Assembly: GCA_015183035.1 (NCBI GenBank)
Contig: JACZZP010000013.1
Span: 868,001 to 932,000 of the forward strand
Source of the DNA: Meloidogyne chitwoodi
Lineage: Eukaryota; Nematoda; Chromadorea; Rhabditida; Meloidogynidae
Direction: 5' to 3'
Length of the DNA stretch: 64,000 nucleotides
Shown here: positions 40,384 through 54,583 of the stretch, in pieces
Layout: the number at the start of each line of letters is the position of its first letter
Numbering within the stretch: position 1 is the stretch's first letter
Translations under genes and position numbers: made by a program
The notes under the pieces: model-generated
What the model saw: only the letters and a program-made list of their open reading frames with translations
What the model was told of the DNA's origin: nothing
Databases searched by the model: none

Positions 40384-43300
40384 ATAACTTTTTAACATTA
40401 GAATATTTTTTATAATATTAAAAAAATTACTTGAGTTAGTTTTTAAATATTTTAATTAATATACATATATATCATTTTTATTTTTAAATTAAAATATATT
40501 TATCTCATGCTGATATCTTTGAGATATTACTGTCTTATGAAAAGTTTTATATTTGTTTTTTATTATCATATCATTTATTATTCATTAAATAATATATTTT
40601 TTATCTTTTAAAATTGAATGACTCATTATTATTTTTATTTTTTGAAATTGGTTTTTTTAAATGTTTTTCCTTTTTTAAGTTTTCTTTTTCAGTGTTATTT
40701 TATTGAAGATATAAAAACTAATAAATAGATAAAAATTAACATTAATATAACTAATTATTTTTGATTAAGACACATTAATTTGTAGCAATTTTACTAAATA
40801 TTTTATTTATTTAAATACACTAAAAAAAGGTCGAACATTTTTTATTATTAAATAATAAATTCCTATAAGTTCTAAAAATTTTGAAACATTTTTCTAATAT
40901 TTTTAAAGCTTTATATTTTAATTTCCAAATTATTTCGGCCTAAATATTAAGCATTAAAGAATTTATTATTTTTGCGCAATACTTTTAAAAATAAAAGACT
41001 CCGTTCAGTTAAAAGAATGTTTTAATTTTAATTTATTTATTTATTCAAAAACTTTATAAATAAATAAATATATCTTTTTGTCTTTTATATAAATTAAACA
41101 AAAAAAACATTCTTTTCAAACTCCGTGATATATTTATTTATTATTTTGTACATTTATCTCCTCATCTTTTTTATTATTTTCTACCCAAAATCATTGTTGT
41201 GGGGTATCTCCCGCTGTTCATTTGTTTCTACTTATTCTAACCCGGCCGATCGATTATTGGTTGCTTAACATAAAAATGTGTAAGCTAAAAAATTGAAGAA
41301 AAGCAAGGTAAAAAGAGAAAAGAAAAAGCCAACTGCTTACCCAACAATTATTTTTTTACTATTTTAGCGTGTGGCAGAAGAGAAAGAAAACCGTTAAAAA
41401 TAATACAATTAATTAATTAATATATTATTATTATGCGCAAACCAAAAACTTTTTTTTTTAAATTTATTTTCTTTATTTAAGGTTTGTTAAACAAACAAAA
41501 GGATTTATTTGTAAAAGAAGGTCTTCTTTTACAAATATTTAATTCCCGTAAAAATAGCTTGCTTCTTTTTATTTTTTTTATTTTCCTCTCATCATTTTTT
41601 TTTAAATTTTTTTTAAATTTATTTGTTTGATTTTCTCTTAATTTTATTCCAAAAATAACAATTTCAATTGGATAAATAATTTATATTCTCGCCTTCAAAA
41701 TTTTCTTTTCCACATTTGTCCTTTTCCACATCATTGATCTCCTCTTTTTATTTTTATATTTATTTTATTAGACTAACTCTCTGACTTTTTTTAAAATCTT
41801 TTTTGTCAATCAGAGTTCCTCCTTTTACTACTCTTTTGCATTTATTTATTTTATTTTCTTTTTTTCATTTTTACTATTTTTCCTTTTTATTGTTGCGCAC
41901 CAAACACCTTTATTAAAAGGTAAAAAGGTATTTTCTTTGTTTAATTGACTTAAATATTTTTATTTTTTAAATAAGTACATATAATTTATATCCTTTTTTA
42001 GTTATTTACTTTTTTTCATTTTTTTAAATAATTTAATGAAATTAATAAATTAGAATTAATTAATTTGTGTAATATTTATATGTATTTTGTTTTAGTTTTT
42101 CTATAATAAACAACTCATTTTTTTAAATTTTATACTAATTAATTTAACATTTTATATTATAAATTAATTAATTAATTAAATAAATAATTAAATATATTTA
42201 TATATTTTTATTAAATTAAAAAAAAAACATTTCATGCATTAATTGACTGAAAAATATATTTATATAATATTAAATAATACAAATAAAGGTCTCATTTAAT
42301 GGATTATTTACCTTTTAATTAAATTGTCTAAATTTATATAATTTCTTTAAATAAATAAATCTTTAATTAATTTCAATAATTATATTTAAATATTTTAAGA
42401 GACTAATTAATATATTATTTATTTTATTTTAATTTTTTTTATTCAACTTAAATCAGCAAATTCCCCAATTTTGTAATAAATTACTTTCCTTTTATTAAAA
42501 AAAAATAAAAACACAGCCAAATTGCTATAAATTTAATTTTAATTTTATTTTTTTAATTTTAAAATCTTTAAAACTTTTTCCCATTTCCTTTTTAAAATTA
42601 AAAAATGTTAAAATTCCATAAATTCCATTTTTGTTATTCATTTTTTTCTCTTACAATTTTGCTATTTTTTAAATTATAAGTATTCCTAACAATTTTTTTT
42701 AATTTCTCTAATGGATTTTTTAATTTATTTTTAATTAAGTTTTAAATATTTTTATTTAATTATTTATTAGTAATTAATATAAAATATTTTTTTTATTTTT
42801 TATTTATTTATATCATTACGCAAAAAAAATATTTAAAAAATTTTCTTTTATTTATTTTACTTTTTTTTTAATTCCGCAACTCATAATCAAAGACTGGATT
42901 TTTCTTTATTTTTTCGAGAATTCTTATCTAGCTAGTTTTTTAGTGAACACAAAAATAAAAGAAGAATTTTGTAAAGTTAGGTATTTATTATAATATTTTA
43001 TTTAATATATTTATTTTATTATATTATTAATATTTTTTAAATATTTTTATAAAATTAAAATCCCTTTAAAATATATCTATATTTTAACCTTTTCCTTTCC
43101 TTCCGGCCTTGATCGATTGACTTTATTTTAATTCCAAACATTCCTTAATCTCTTCTCTTATTACTTACTTACCTTTACTCTATGCCATATTATATATATA
43201 TATATTTATTTATTTGTGTAATAAAATTGTGACATAATATTTTATGTTTGAGTTCTTTTGGCCATTTGACAGATTTTTCTCACATCTTTAAATTTTTAAA

Positions 43301-43967
43301 GTTTTTTTTTAAATATTTTATCCAAAATTTTTAATAATTAATTTATTCGAACATTTTTCCTAATTTTTACCTTTTTTATTTTATTTTTTTATTATTTAAT
43401 TAATTAACAAAATTTATTTATTTTATTTAAACTCATTAAAGCTATATTTTGTTAATTGATTTTTACTTTTACTTTTTTTCAAATTCCTTTTCTTTTTTAT
43501 TTTGACAAATATCAGGAAAAATCAAAACTTTCATGGACTAATCAGTGAATTATTGGCCTATTCTCTAATAAAAAATAAATATTTTTATATAATCTTATAA
43601 TACACATGTGACGTTGGTAAAATAAAAAATAAATATATAATATAATGTATCTTGTTATTTTAAAATAAAAAAGTACGAAAATCCAAAAAGCAGCTGCGAA
43701 AAAAAAAAAGATTTTATTTTAATCTTTTGATTCATTCATTTGTTCAACATTTATATATTTTTTAATTTTAAAGAGAACTTTTTAATTAATATATTTTAAA
43801 ATTAAAAAATAATAAATTTATTTTTTTTAATTATTTATTTTACAATTTTGTTTAATTAAAAAAAAATTAGATTATTTCATAAACTCAATTGATATTTTTT
43901 TTTAAATTTTATTTAATAATTTTTTTTATTTTTTAGTCATTTAACTATTTATTTTTAAATTTTTTTA
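40384..43967. other. 3.6-kb AT-rich region upstream of the formin gene
   Basis: No gene is visible. GC-richer islands stand out near 41195-41275 (including CCCGGCCGATCGATTATTGG) and 43098-43125 (CTTCCGGCCTTGATCGATTG), and TGCGCA recurs at several places. These could be regulatory, but that is inference. Confidence 0.5.
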
Positions 43968-46900
43968 ATGATAACAACACAAAATGGAACATCTTCACCT
44001 GATTCTCAGGAACAAATTAAGTAATTAATTTAAAAATATTTATTTATTTATTTTATAAAGAGTAAATAAATAACAATTTTAAAATATTTTAATAAATTAC
44101 TTTTTAGATGTCGTATTCAATTTGTTAATGATATTGACCCTTTCCGTTGCTCTTCAACAAATGCAGGTCTTCATAGAGAACCAATAAAACCAATTCAATG
44201 TAATTTACAACTACATAGGTCAATTAATGAACAATTAGCTGAATTAATACGTTTACTTAAATCACCACATAAAGTAAATAATTATTTAAATAAAATTACT
44301 CCTTAAAGAATTTAAGTATTTCCTTATATACTTAATTAATTAAAATTAATTAATTTATTTATTTTTAAGAGTGGAGATTGTTGTCTTCAAGTTCAATGTA
44401 GTGGAGGTAAAAGTGGAGATGAATTTGCTTCTTATTTAGACTCAGAATTGACTCTTAGTGAACAAAATGAAGAATTGGAAATTCTACTAAATGAACCGTA
44501 AGTTTTTTTTTAATTTATTAAATAATTTAATTTATACTTTTTATTTATTTATATATATTACAAAAAATATATATATCTCTCTCTCTTTTACTTTAATAAT
44601 TAGTTACATATATTCTTTTTGTCTACAAAAGACGGAACTAAAAAATACAATTAAAATAATTATATTATTAAAAGGAAATATAAATTAATTAAAATAAAAA
44701 TATTAAATTATTTTTATTTATTTTTTTTTTGAATAATTAATGGATAGTTATTTTAATTAAATATTATAAATAAAATAATATTATTTATTTTAATTAAATT
44801 CTATATAATTTTTATTTATTTTTTTAAAAAACATAGACAGAAATTTATTATTCTTTTATTTAATTTTTTATTATAGAAAATCCTTGCCATAGATTATTAG
44901 AAATATTATTTTTGTATAATCTGACTTTTTAGATTTATTTTTTATTATTTATATATAATATATTTACTTAACTAATGGATTTATAAATTTAAACAAAAGG
45001 GTGTCCGTTTATTTTGTGTGGTCTAAATATTTAATAAAATCTTTTTGGCATTGAATAAAAAAATAAAAAGAAATAAATTTCACGTATTTTTCTTCTTTAT
45101 TTTATATTCTCATATTACTAGAGTAAATTATTATTAAATTATTTTTTAAAATTTGATTTAAATTAATTAATTCCTTTTATTCTCCAACACTAGAAATTAT
45201 TTATTTTTAATTAAATTAATTAATTGTTCAGACTTTTAATTAAAAATATTTTTTATTTTAATTAATTTTCTTTAATTAAACAAATCTTTTATTTAATTTA
45301 AACCTGTATTTATTTCTCTTTAATTCCTCAACTTTTTACCATCAAAACACTTGTTTTATATCCACTAATTTTTAAGTATTCCAAAAATATAATTTATTCA
45401 TCTTATACTTTTTTTTCTTTTTTTTTTTAGTAGTAAAACACTTGAATAAATAAAAATATATTTATTTTTATTTAATTCACGGACAGAACAATTCTTTAAA
45501 AATATTTTCAAATAAATCTCAATCATATTTTTCTCATATAAGGAGATGGCAGAATTATTAGGTGCTTTTATATAAAAAGAGTAAATATAAGTGGCTGACC
45601 TGTTTTTTTTTAATTTTCTCTTTTTATTTAAAAATTCTTTTTTTTCTCGTCGCGCAAAAATTTTTATATTTTATGAAAATTTTATTTTTCAAATATTAAA
45701 ACTTTTTTTTTAATATTTTTTTTTAATTTAAAAATGCTAATAATATATTTTGTTAAAATATCAAAAAATAAATAATTTGATTTTAATTAAAATATAATTA
45801 TTTAATTAATAAAATTATTATTTAATTTTTTAAATGTTTATTTTTAAATAATTTTTTATTTAAAAATTATTTAATAATTTTTAAAAGAATATTTATTTAT
45901 TTTGTGACTTTATTTTGTACAGCTTTACTCAATTCTTTTCTTTCTCTTTTTTTATTTAGTAATTCCATTTCTCCGAAATTAACCATTTTTCAGATTTATT
46001 TATTTATTTATTTATTTTATTTTTCCTTTTATGGTTAGACTGGCCAATCTAGTTGAATTCTTTATTTATTTTTTTGTTGGATTGCGCAGCCAATGTTGAT
46101 TATTATTATTATTATTATTTGTTTAGTAAAATAATTAAGTAATAGTAGATTGGGCCATTCTACTAAATTATTGTATGTCCATTTAATTTTACCAAAAAAT
46201 ATATTAAAAATATTTAATTAATTTTATTTAATTTATTTCCTATAAAATTAATTTTTTGAGAATTCTTGAATAATTAATTGGCTTTATTTTTTTCAAAACA
46301 TTAGAATTTCTACTGGAATCTTAATTTTTTTAATTTTTTTTTAATTTTTCATGTTTTGACCTTACTTCTTCCTTTCTCTACTTACTTTAATATAAATATA
46401 TTCTTTTTAAATAAATTAATATAAAAATGAGGTATTATATTATTAGACTATATTATTCCTTATTTTCATTACAATCCTTTTCTTTTTTTCCTAAAAACTT
46501 CTTTTGACTGCGCAAACAGAGCAACCAACCACACAAATCTTCTCTCAACTTTTTAATAATTTCCCAATTGTGAATGCCCTTCACAAAAATATAATATTTC
46601 TTTTTCTCTTTTTCAAAATTATAGTCAATTCCTGATTTTCTTTTTCCTTTTTATTAAATAATATTTATTAAATATATCGGGAATTATCGACAAAAAATGT
46701 CGTGAATTTCCTAGAAAAATATTATCCCTTATATCTACTCACAGCGGAAATATTGTCCTTTTAAACTTTTCTATTAATGCCTTAAACTTTTCTTTTCTTT
46801 TATTCTTTTAACATAAAAATTTTACGTCACTTTTTTTTAATTTTTAATTAATTTTTTGCCTTTTTACGAAATTAAATAAAATTTAATTTATAATATTGGG

Positions 46901-49900
46901 GGTCATTTAAAGAATTTTTTATTTATAATTCCTAATTAATTTTATTCTTTTAATTAATCTTAAATATTTTTATAATAACTAAAAATAATTTAAATAATAA
47001 TTAATTCAAAGAGAAGAAATTCTTTAATTTCTTTTTTCTTTTTTTATCATTTATTATTTGCACTCAAAATGTCCTCTTTTTATAAAATAACCTTTCTGAT
47101 TATTTAAATAGATATTATTTATTTAAAATATTTTCTTTTAAATTCCTTTTTAACTTTTTTCTTTTCTTTTTGCAAAATTTTAGTTGCAAAATTGTAGACA
47201 ACCACCCCTCTCCCTCTATACCCTTATCTGTAAAATAAGTGAAAAGACGAGAAGATATAACAACTAAAAATAATTAAAAATAGAAAAAAGAGGGAAAATA
47301 AATAAATTTCGGAGGAGACAAAATTCCACAACTATTAATGAATCAACAAAACTTTCAGCGCCTAAAAGCGCAAATTCCTTTTAATTTATAAAACATTAAT
47401 ATTTAAAATATATTTATTTTTATTTTTAAGCATCGCGCGACACAAAAAAAAAAGTTTTCAAATATTTTATTTTTTTAGTTACAATTCCTTTACTAATTTA
47501 TTTATAAATTCTTAAAAAACTTTTAAAAAAAATTTGCAGCAATTTTTATTAATTCTTGACCTTTTTTTAAATTTTATCCTCATAAATTGAGGAGAATTAA
47601 AACAACAATTTGTTTAAAATTCAAATTGTTTTATTTTTTACCTTTTTTGCCTAAAATATTTTAAAGGTAAAATTGGTAATATTTTAATTAATTAAATGAC
47701 TACAATTTCTTCTTCTCAAATATCTTCTCATATTAGTAATGGAACAGTTTCTTTATTTGAAACAACAGATTTACCTATTTCTCATAATTTTGAATTAAAT
47801 AAATTTGAATCTAATAATCATAAACATTTTGGAATTTCAAATAATAATTTTTATCAAAATTCTAAATTATGTCCAAAATTAGAAAAATTAAGATATATTG
47901 ATGAAGAATTTATTGAAGGAGAACAAAATTATAATAATAAAAATAATATTAAAAAATTAAAATATAATAATAATATTTTTAATGATCAAATAATAAAAGA
48001 AGAAAAAGAAAAAATATCATCTGAATTTAATAATAATAATTCTGATTTTAATTTTAAAAATTATAAAAATATTTATTCTGAAGAAAAATTATCAAATGAA
48101 AGAGAAATAATAATAAATAATAATAATAATTTAATAATTGAAAAGAAAAAAAGGAAAAAGAAAAATAGTAAAAAAACAAGAGATGATGAACAGCAATTTG
48201 AATTAAATAATAATAATAATTTAGGGTTATTTTTTAATTAATTTTTTTTAATTAATTTATTATACTCATTACCCCAAACATTATTATTTATTACTTTTGA
48301 CTTAATATTTACCTTAATATATTAATTAAATATTTTTTAAATTTAAATATATCTTAATTAGAAAATAATATTTTAAATTAAATTTAATTAAAATAAATAT
48401 TTTAAAAGGTTACATACAACTTTATTATTACGTCAACAACCATCATTACGAGTTAAAGCAATAATTGATAAATTACTTTATACATCTGGACGAGACCAAA
48501 GAGGAGCATTATTTACATTAAAAAGTCTTTTTCAAGAAGATAAAGACTTAGTACATGCTTTTGTACAAAATGGTGGTCTTGAAGCACTTGTTAAATTGGT
48601 AAATATTATTTTAAAATAAAGGGATGTTTAAATATTTATAATTAATTATTAGGGCCGTGGCAATGATCAAAACCATCAAAATCATATTTTGAGAGCTCTT
48701 GGTCAATTAATGCTTTATGTTGATGGAATGAATGGTGTAATTGCTCATAATGACACAATTTGTTGGTTATATGAATTATTAGATTCTCCTGTAAGTTTTT
48801 TTTAAATTAATTTATTTTTTTGAATGTTTTTCATTCTTTTTTAAGGAAAAAAGGAAAAAACATTTATTTTTCCATTTATACCCTTTTGAATTTTTTTTAT
48901 ATTTTTGTTGATGCTTATTTTAATATTTTCCTTATTTTTGTTTTTTTGTTAATTTAAAAATATTTTTTTTAGTTAAACGTTTTTTTATTAAAAATAAAAT
49001 AGAATAAATATATTCTATTTTATAAATGTACTTACTTACACTTTGTTAAAAAATTAAAAAAGAAAATAAATTTATATATGTCAATTGGAGAGAATATTTT
49101 GTGAAGTAAATATTTTAATAATATTAAAAAATTATAAAAAAATTAAAATTTTCTTCAACAATTTTTTTTCTTCTTAAAAAAGTGAAAAATACGTGAACTA
49201 AAATTTCGCCTAAAATAAAATTCAAAAGGGTTATTCGTATTTTTGTGTTTTTTTATTTTTTATTGCTTTTATTTATTTTTAAATTCCTTTTTTGCTTTAT
49301 TTAAGTTTTTAGCTATTTTATAAACTTTCAGCTCTATGACAAACAAAACTTTCGATCATTGAGTACTCCACATATTTCTTGGGTATGGTTTTTTTGACTT
49401 TTTGCTGTTTAATTTTTTGTTTTTTTTCGTTGCTTTTTCTTTTTTATTAATTAATTTTTTATTAATTTATTTTTAATTTTTTAAGTATCGACTTGTTGTC
49501 AAAACGGCATTAAAATTGCTTTTAGTTTTTGTAGAATATACGGAACCTAATTCTCTTCTTTTTCTTGCTGCTATTTCTAAAGTGGAGAGAACAAAAAGTT
49601 TTTTTTTTTAATTTAAAAATTAAAATTAATTATTTTATTTTTAAAGATCAACCAGATTGGTGTAGCCTTATGCGAATTTTAAAAGATGTCCAAGCAAGCG
49701 ATCATGAAACTTTAGTTTTTGGAATGACTGTTATTAATAAAACTTTACATGGAGTTCCTGATCAGGTATTTATTTATTTATTCTTCATTTAAGAAAATAA
49801 AAATTAAATTAAAAGGATACATATTTTGATGCAATTGAATCTCTTGAAAGTCAAGGAATTAATGATTCATTAATTTCACTTTGTAAATTAAATAATACAC

Positions 49901-52900
49901 AATTAAATCAACAATGTTCTTTATATGAACAAGAATTAAAAAGAGAAGATGCTGCAATTGATAGCGATACATCTTCACTTGGTGGAGGTATACAAAATGG
50001 AATACATCATAGTGTGGTTAAAATGAGGTAATTTAAATTAAATATTTACTAATTTATAAATATTAAAAGAGTAAATGGTAATGCTGTTGCCACTGATCGT
50101 CGTAATCAAATGCGCAAAAAACAATTAGAACATGAAGAAATTATGATTAAACAACAACAACAAAATGCTGCTAAAAAATTATTTAATAATAATAATAAAA
50201 TAGAAGAACAACAAAAAAGAATACAACAACAAGAAACTCCAAAACAACAACAACAAATATTAACTAATGGAGGATTAATTCAAAAACAACAAATAATAGT
50301 AGAACCTTCAAAACAAAGATTAGAAATGAATGCAACATTGGATGAAATGTCTGATAAATTTCAACAAAGCTTAAATATTGAAGCTAAAAAACAAAATAGT
50401 ATTGTAAAACCTGAAAAGTTAGAATTAGAGAAAGAAAATATTATTGATGATGAGGAGGAGGTAATTTTAGAGAAACAAAAGTTAAATTTTAAATATTTTT
50501 AAAATTAAGCCATCTACTCCAAAAGAACTTAAACCTCCTCCTGTAAAAGCACCACCTCCAATGATTCCAACAAATATCTTTTCTCCTACTGAACACAAAA
50601 GTATGGATTTCCCTGAACCTCCTCCACAAGTAAAAGAATTAACTCCTCCACCACCTGAACCTTCAAAACCTAAAAAGGCAAATAAAATTATTATTTTTTA
50701 AATATTTTATTTTAAAGGTAATTATTGCTGATGATGATGATAATAGTAGTGGGGGTGGTGGTTTTGCTGCAATGCTTCAAAAACGTGCAAAGAAAATGGA
50801 AAGTGGATCAACACTTCGAAAATTAATTGAGCCTAAAGCTTCAGAATCTGAACAAAAATGGAAGGAAGCTGGAGAAAGACTTAAAGAAAAGCCTGTAATT
50901 AAAAAATTAATATTTTTATCAATAAAAATAATTTTTAAACTTTTAAAGATGATAATTAATGATCTTGACTTCTCTGAGTTTATTAGCGACTTTGAGCAGG
51001 ATCCTCTTGTTTTAACTAAAATGGCTCAAATGGCACAAGATAGAGGATTATTGCCAGGAGGAGCAGCACCTCCACCTCCTCCACCACCTGGTTTGATTTT
51101 TACTTTTTATAAATTTTAATCTAAAATAGACGATTAAAATTAATTAAAGTTAATATTTTATTTGTACTAATTTAGGTGGACCTCCCCCACCTCCTCCTTT
51201 AATGTCAGGAGGAATTCCTCCACCTCCTCCAATGGGAGGTAATCTTCAAGCTCCAGGTTCAGGAAATCGTTTACTTCGAGAACCTTCTCCTGGTCCTTCT
51301 TCTTCTAAAAATTCATTACTTAAATTACATTGGAAAGAAGCACAACATGAAGCTCCTCCTGTCCCTGCTTTAAAAAGAAAAGGAACATTTTGGTCAAACG
51401 TATCAGGACAACCAGCACAAATTGATACAACAAAATTAGCAAGACTTTTTGAACAAAAACCAAAAGAAGTTATTGTTAAAGTAAATATATAAATATATTA
51501 TTTAATAATAATATACATATTTAATTTTTTAAATAGAAAACAGGAACAGAATCAAAACCACAAATGTTACAAGTATTATCAGTAAAACGTTCACAAGCTA
51601 TTAATATTGGTTTAACAAAATTACCTCCTGTTAGTGTTATTCCAACAGCTATTAAAGTAATTAAAAAAAAATTTTTTTTTAATTATTTTATTTTTTTAAA
51701 GAAATTTGATGCAACAGTTCTAAATAAAGAAGGAATTGAAAAAATTCTTTCAACAATGATGCCTAGTTTAGAAGAAGTTGAAAGAATTAGAGTGGCACAG
51801 GCTGAACAGCCAGAAACTCCACTTGGTCCAGCTGAACAATTTATGCTTTCACTGTCAGAAATTGATTGTTTATTGGAAAGGTTTGAATTAAATTTAAAAA
51901 AGAGTATCTTTTTCACCTTTCGTGATGGTATTCTATTTAGGGAAAGACATAAATATTTAAAAATTATTTTATTCATTTTAAAGATTACGTTTATGGTTAT
52001 TTATGTTAGACTATCAAAATGTAGAACAAGAAGTGGCTGATGCTTTAATGGAATGGAATAATGCAATGAAACAAGTAAAAAATAAATTTATTAAAATTAA
52101 TTAAAATATTAAATTAAAGGTAGAAGAATCAAAAACTTTCCGTGCTGCAATGGGAATGCTTTTAGCTATTGGAAATGCATTAAATGGAACAGATGTAAAT
52201 AATATTATTTTTTAAATTATATTTCTTTTGTTTTTAAAGATTAAAGCATTTCAATTGGATTATTTATCACGTGCTTCTGAAGTTAAAGATCCAGTACATA
52301 AATATCCTCTTACACATCATTTAGCAGAATATATGATAGATCATTATACAGAAGGAACTGATATGTATTCTGAATTTGGTTCTGTCTCAAGAAGTTCTAG
52401 GGTAAATTTATTTAATTAATCTCCTTTTTTATCAATATATATTCACAATTGTGAATATATTTAATAAATTATTTTTTACAATTATTATTGACATTTACTA
52501 TTTAAAATAATATCAGATTAAATATTTTTTATTAAAAATTTCTAATAAAAATATTTAAGTTGGATTTTGATGCCTTTTTTGATAATTTAAAGAAAATGGA
52601 ACAAGATTGCAAAAATTGTTTTGATTATGTTGCTAAAATTTCTCAAAAAGATAATAATAGTTCAATGAAAAAGAAAGTTAATGATTTTCTTACTGAAGTA
52701 GCTGAACGTATTCATCGACTTAAACATGTTCAAAGAACTACTGCACACAGGTGAGATGAGTTGTTAGGATAAAATTGTGCTATAGCAAAATTGAAAGGAG
52801 ATTTTTTTAGTTAATTATTAAAAAATGAAAAAAACATTTAAAAATATATTTATTTTTAATTTTTAGATGGAATGCTTTTCTACTTTATTTTGGTTATTCA

Positions 52901-53722
52901 CCCAATGAAGTTAAAGATCAAAAACCTGTAAATGTTTTTAAAATGGTTATTGAATTTGCATTAGAATATCGCACTGCCCGAGATAAAATTTTACAAACAC
53001 GTAAAAGATTAGCAGAGAAACGTGAAAGAAATAAAACAAGAGGAATGATGATTGGTGCTGCACAGAATGCTGTTGCTGCCGCTGGAGGTTTAACAAAAAG
53101 AAAAGGAGGAAAAGAAGGAGGAAGTGAATTAATGACTGATAAAGAAGTAAATTTTTAAATTTATTTAAAACTTTTATTTAATATATAGAGACATCAAGAA
53201 ATGTCTCGTATTTTAACTGGTGGTGGAGGATTAACCAATGGTGATGAAACTTTAACACGTAAAAAATTGGGAACTAGAACATTACAAAGGCCAATAAATA
53301 ATGTTGAAGTAAGCGGTGGTTGTGGTGATGATGATAATGATGAATTACTTGATGGAGTTGTACGTACTGTAACTGCACAAACAGACACACGTGAAGCAGG
53401 AAGGAGAAGGGCAAGGATGTTACATAGAAAATCTCGTAAGTTAATTTATTAAAATGAAAAAATTAAATTTATTACAATTTGAAAAAATTGGGCTTTTTAG
53501 AATATCAAAATTGGGATCATGAAAAATTATGAATAGTTCCGTAAATAATTCCTATGCAAAATGGATGTTGTTTTAATCGAAATAAAGTCTTAAAAACCGA
53601 AAATTTCTTGCTTGTTCCAATATATAAAGATTTTTAACATTTTTATAGTTCGTCGTACACGAACAATTCAGCAAGAGCAATTGGTGGATTTAAACAATGG
53701 CTACAATACTACATTAAGTTAA
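43968..53722 (+). CDS. fhod-1: FHOD-subfamily formin
   Basis: Exons of the long form: 43968-44020, 44108-44273, 44370-44497, 48409-48598, 48653-48790, optional 49332-49382, 49486-49597, 49647-49765, 49816-50027, 50070-50460, 50510-50677, 50718-50894, 50949-51090, 51176-51480, 51537-51656, 51702-51880, 51984-52074, 52120-52194, 52240-52401, 52560-52750, 52867-53146, 53189-53435 and 53649-53722. They give 1239 residues, or 1256 with the optional exon. The N-terminal GBD/FH3-like armadillo region is FHOD-specific ([40 protein letters not shown]). A Gln-rich coiled coil and Pro-rich FH1 blocks follow. The FH2 domain runs from [17 protein letters not shown], includes [18 protein letters not shown] and ends near [16 protein letters not shown]-like tail has [10 protein letters not shown] then a basic [21 protein letters not shown] formins organise actin in muscle and epidermis. 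Intron 3 is 3.9 kb and carries an alternative first exon. Confidence 0.92.
47696..48225 (+). CDS. fhod-1: Candidate alternative first exon of the formin gene (short isoform)
   Basis: A 530-nt open exon starts at ATG 47696, directly preceded by an in-frame TAA, and ends at donor GG|GTTATT (48225). It leaves two bases, exactly the phase left by long-form exon 3 (44497). Both can therefore splice to 48409 and continue [20 protein letters not shown]. The encoded 176 residues are Asn-, Lys- and Glu-rich (for example [20 protein letters not shown]) with no known domain. Because of the upstream stop it cannot be an internal exon. An open frame this long in such AT-rich DNA is unlikely by chance. An internal promoter somewhere in 44498-47695 is implied. 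Use of the exon is inferred, not shown. Confidence 0.65.
49332..49382 (+). CDS. fhod-1: Candidate 51-nt cassette exon in the formin FH3-like region
   Basis: Within the 695-bp intron 48791-49485, a 51-nt segment between TTTCAG and GTATGG reads [17 protein letters not shown]. It is in phase 0 at both ends, so inclusion or skipping keeps the frame. Its acceptor is the best CAG-type site nearby. It would insert 17 residues between WLYELLDSP and [10 protein letters not shown], a join that vertebrate FHOD proteins make directly, so it is probably optional. Confidence 0.5.
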
Positions 53723-54583
53723 TTTTACAATAAAAGAATTGTGTGCCTTTAATTAAATTTGCTCAAAATTAAAGGAGATGAAATACTAATAAAAAATGTA
53801 AATATATTTTTTCAGAATTTCTAGTCATAAAAATCATCAAGTTCAAAAAAAGGATGTTAAAAATTAACAAAAATCATCCTATCAATTTTAAATTGTATTA
53901 GGAAATTGTTAAAAATCACAAAATATTTTTTTAATAATTTTAACAATTTTTCCTAAAATTTAACTTTTTCTTTTTGTAAATTGCCAGTGCTTAAAAATTT
54001 ATATTATTGAAAAATAAGAAATACATAAAAGACAAATTTAATAATTTTTTAAGACATTGGTTGTTTTCTTATAGTTTTACTTTCAAAATTAGTTTTATCT
54101 TTTAATCCATTTCTTTTTTTTTTAATTTTGTTTCATCCCAACTTTATTATCCCATCAAATTTGCTGCTTTTACAAAATACAGGTCAAGACACTTTAAAAT
54201 ATGAATTTTTATTAAGAAAACATAATGATTATTTTTTTAATATTATAAATGCTCTTTAACCACTATTCAAGGTTATGAGATTAGTTTTTTTATGAACATT
54301 TAAATAAAAGGAAAAGCAGAATTGTGCTGGTCGAAGACTACCGTGCAGACTCAAATGAAGTTACCCCAGAAATTGTGCAACCTGAGTAGGTCATCTAGGC
54401 GCGCAATAGTATATCAAATGAGAAGAATTAGAGATAAAAAGGAACTAGTTCATTTTTAAATTTCCCGGGGATCGAGATTTTTTCATTTTTATTACGTTTT
54501 TAAAATTAATTTTTGTAGTTCCTTAAGCTGATTTATTTAAAAAAGTTTCAAAAACTTCTTGTTTTAATTATTCGAATTAAAAA
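53723..54583. other. Intergenic region downstream of the formin gene
   Basis: About 860 bp of AT-rich DNA with the formin 3' UTR. A GC-richer patch at 54325-54410 is probably promoter or 5' UTR of the next gene. Nothing else is seen. Confidence 0.5.

Noticed and set aside
40215..40415. 66-codon frame reading through the tRNA-Leu
   Set aside because: The sequence is a structurally complete tRNA gene with a standard intron.
51683..51976. 97-codon minus-strand frame
   Set aside because: Antisense shadow of the formin FH2 exon.
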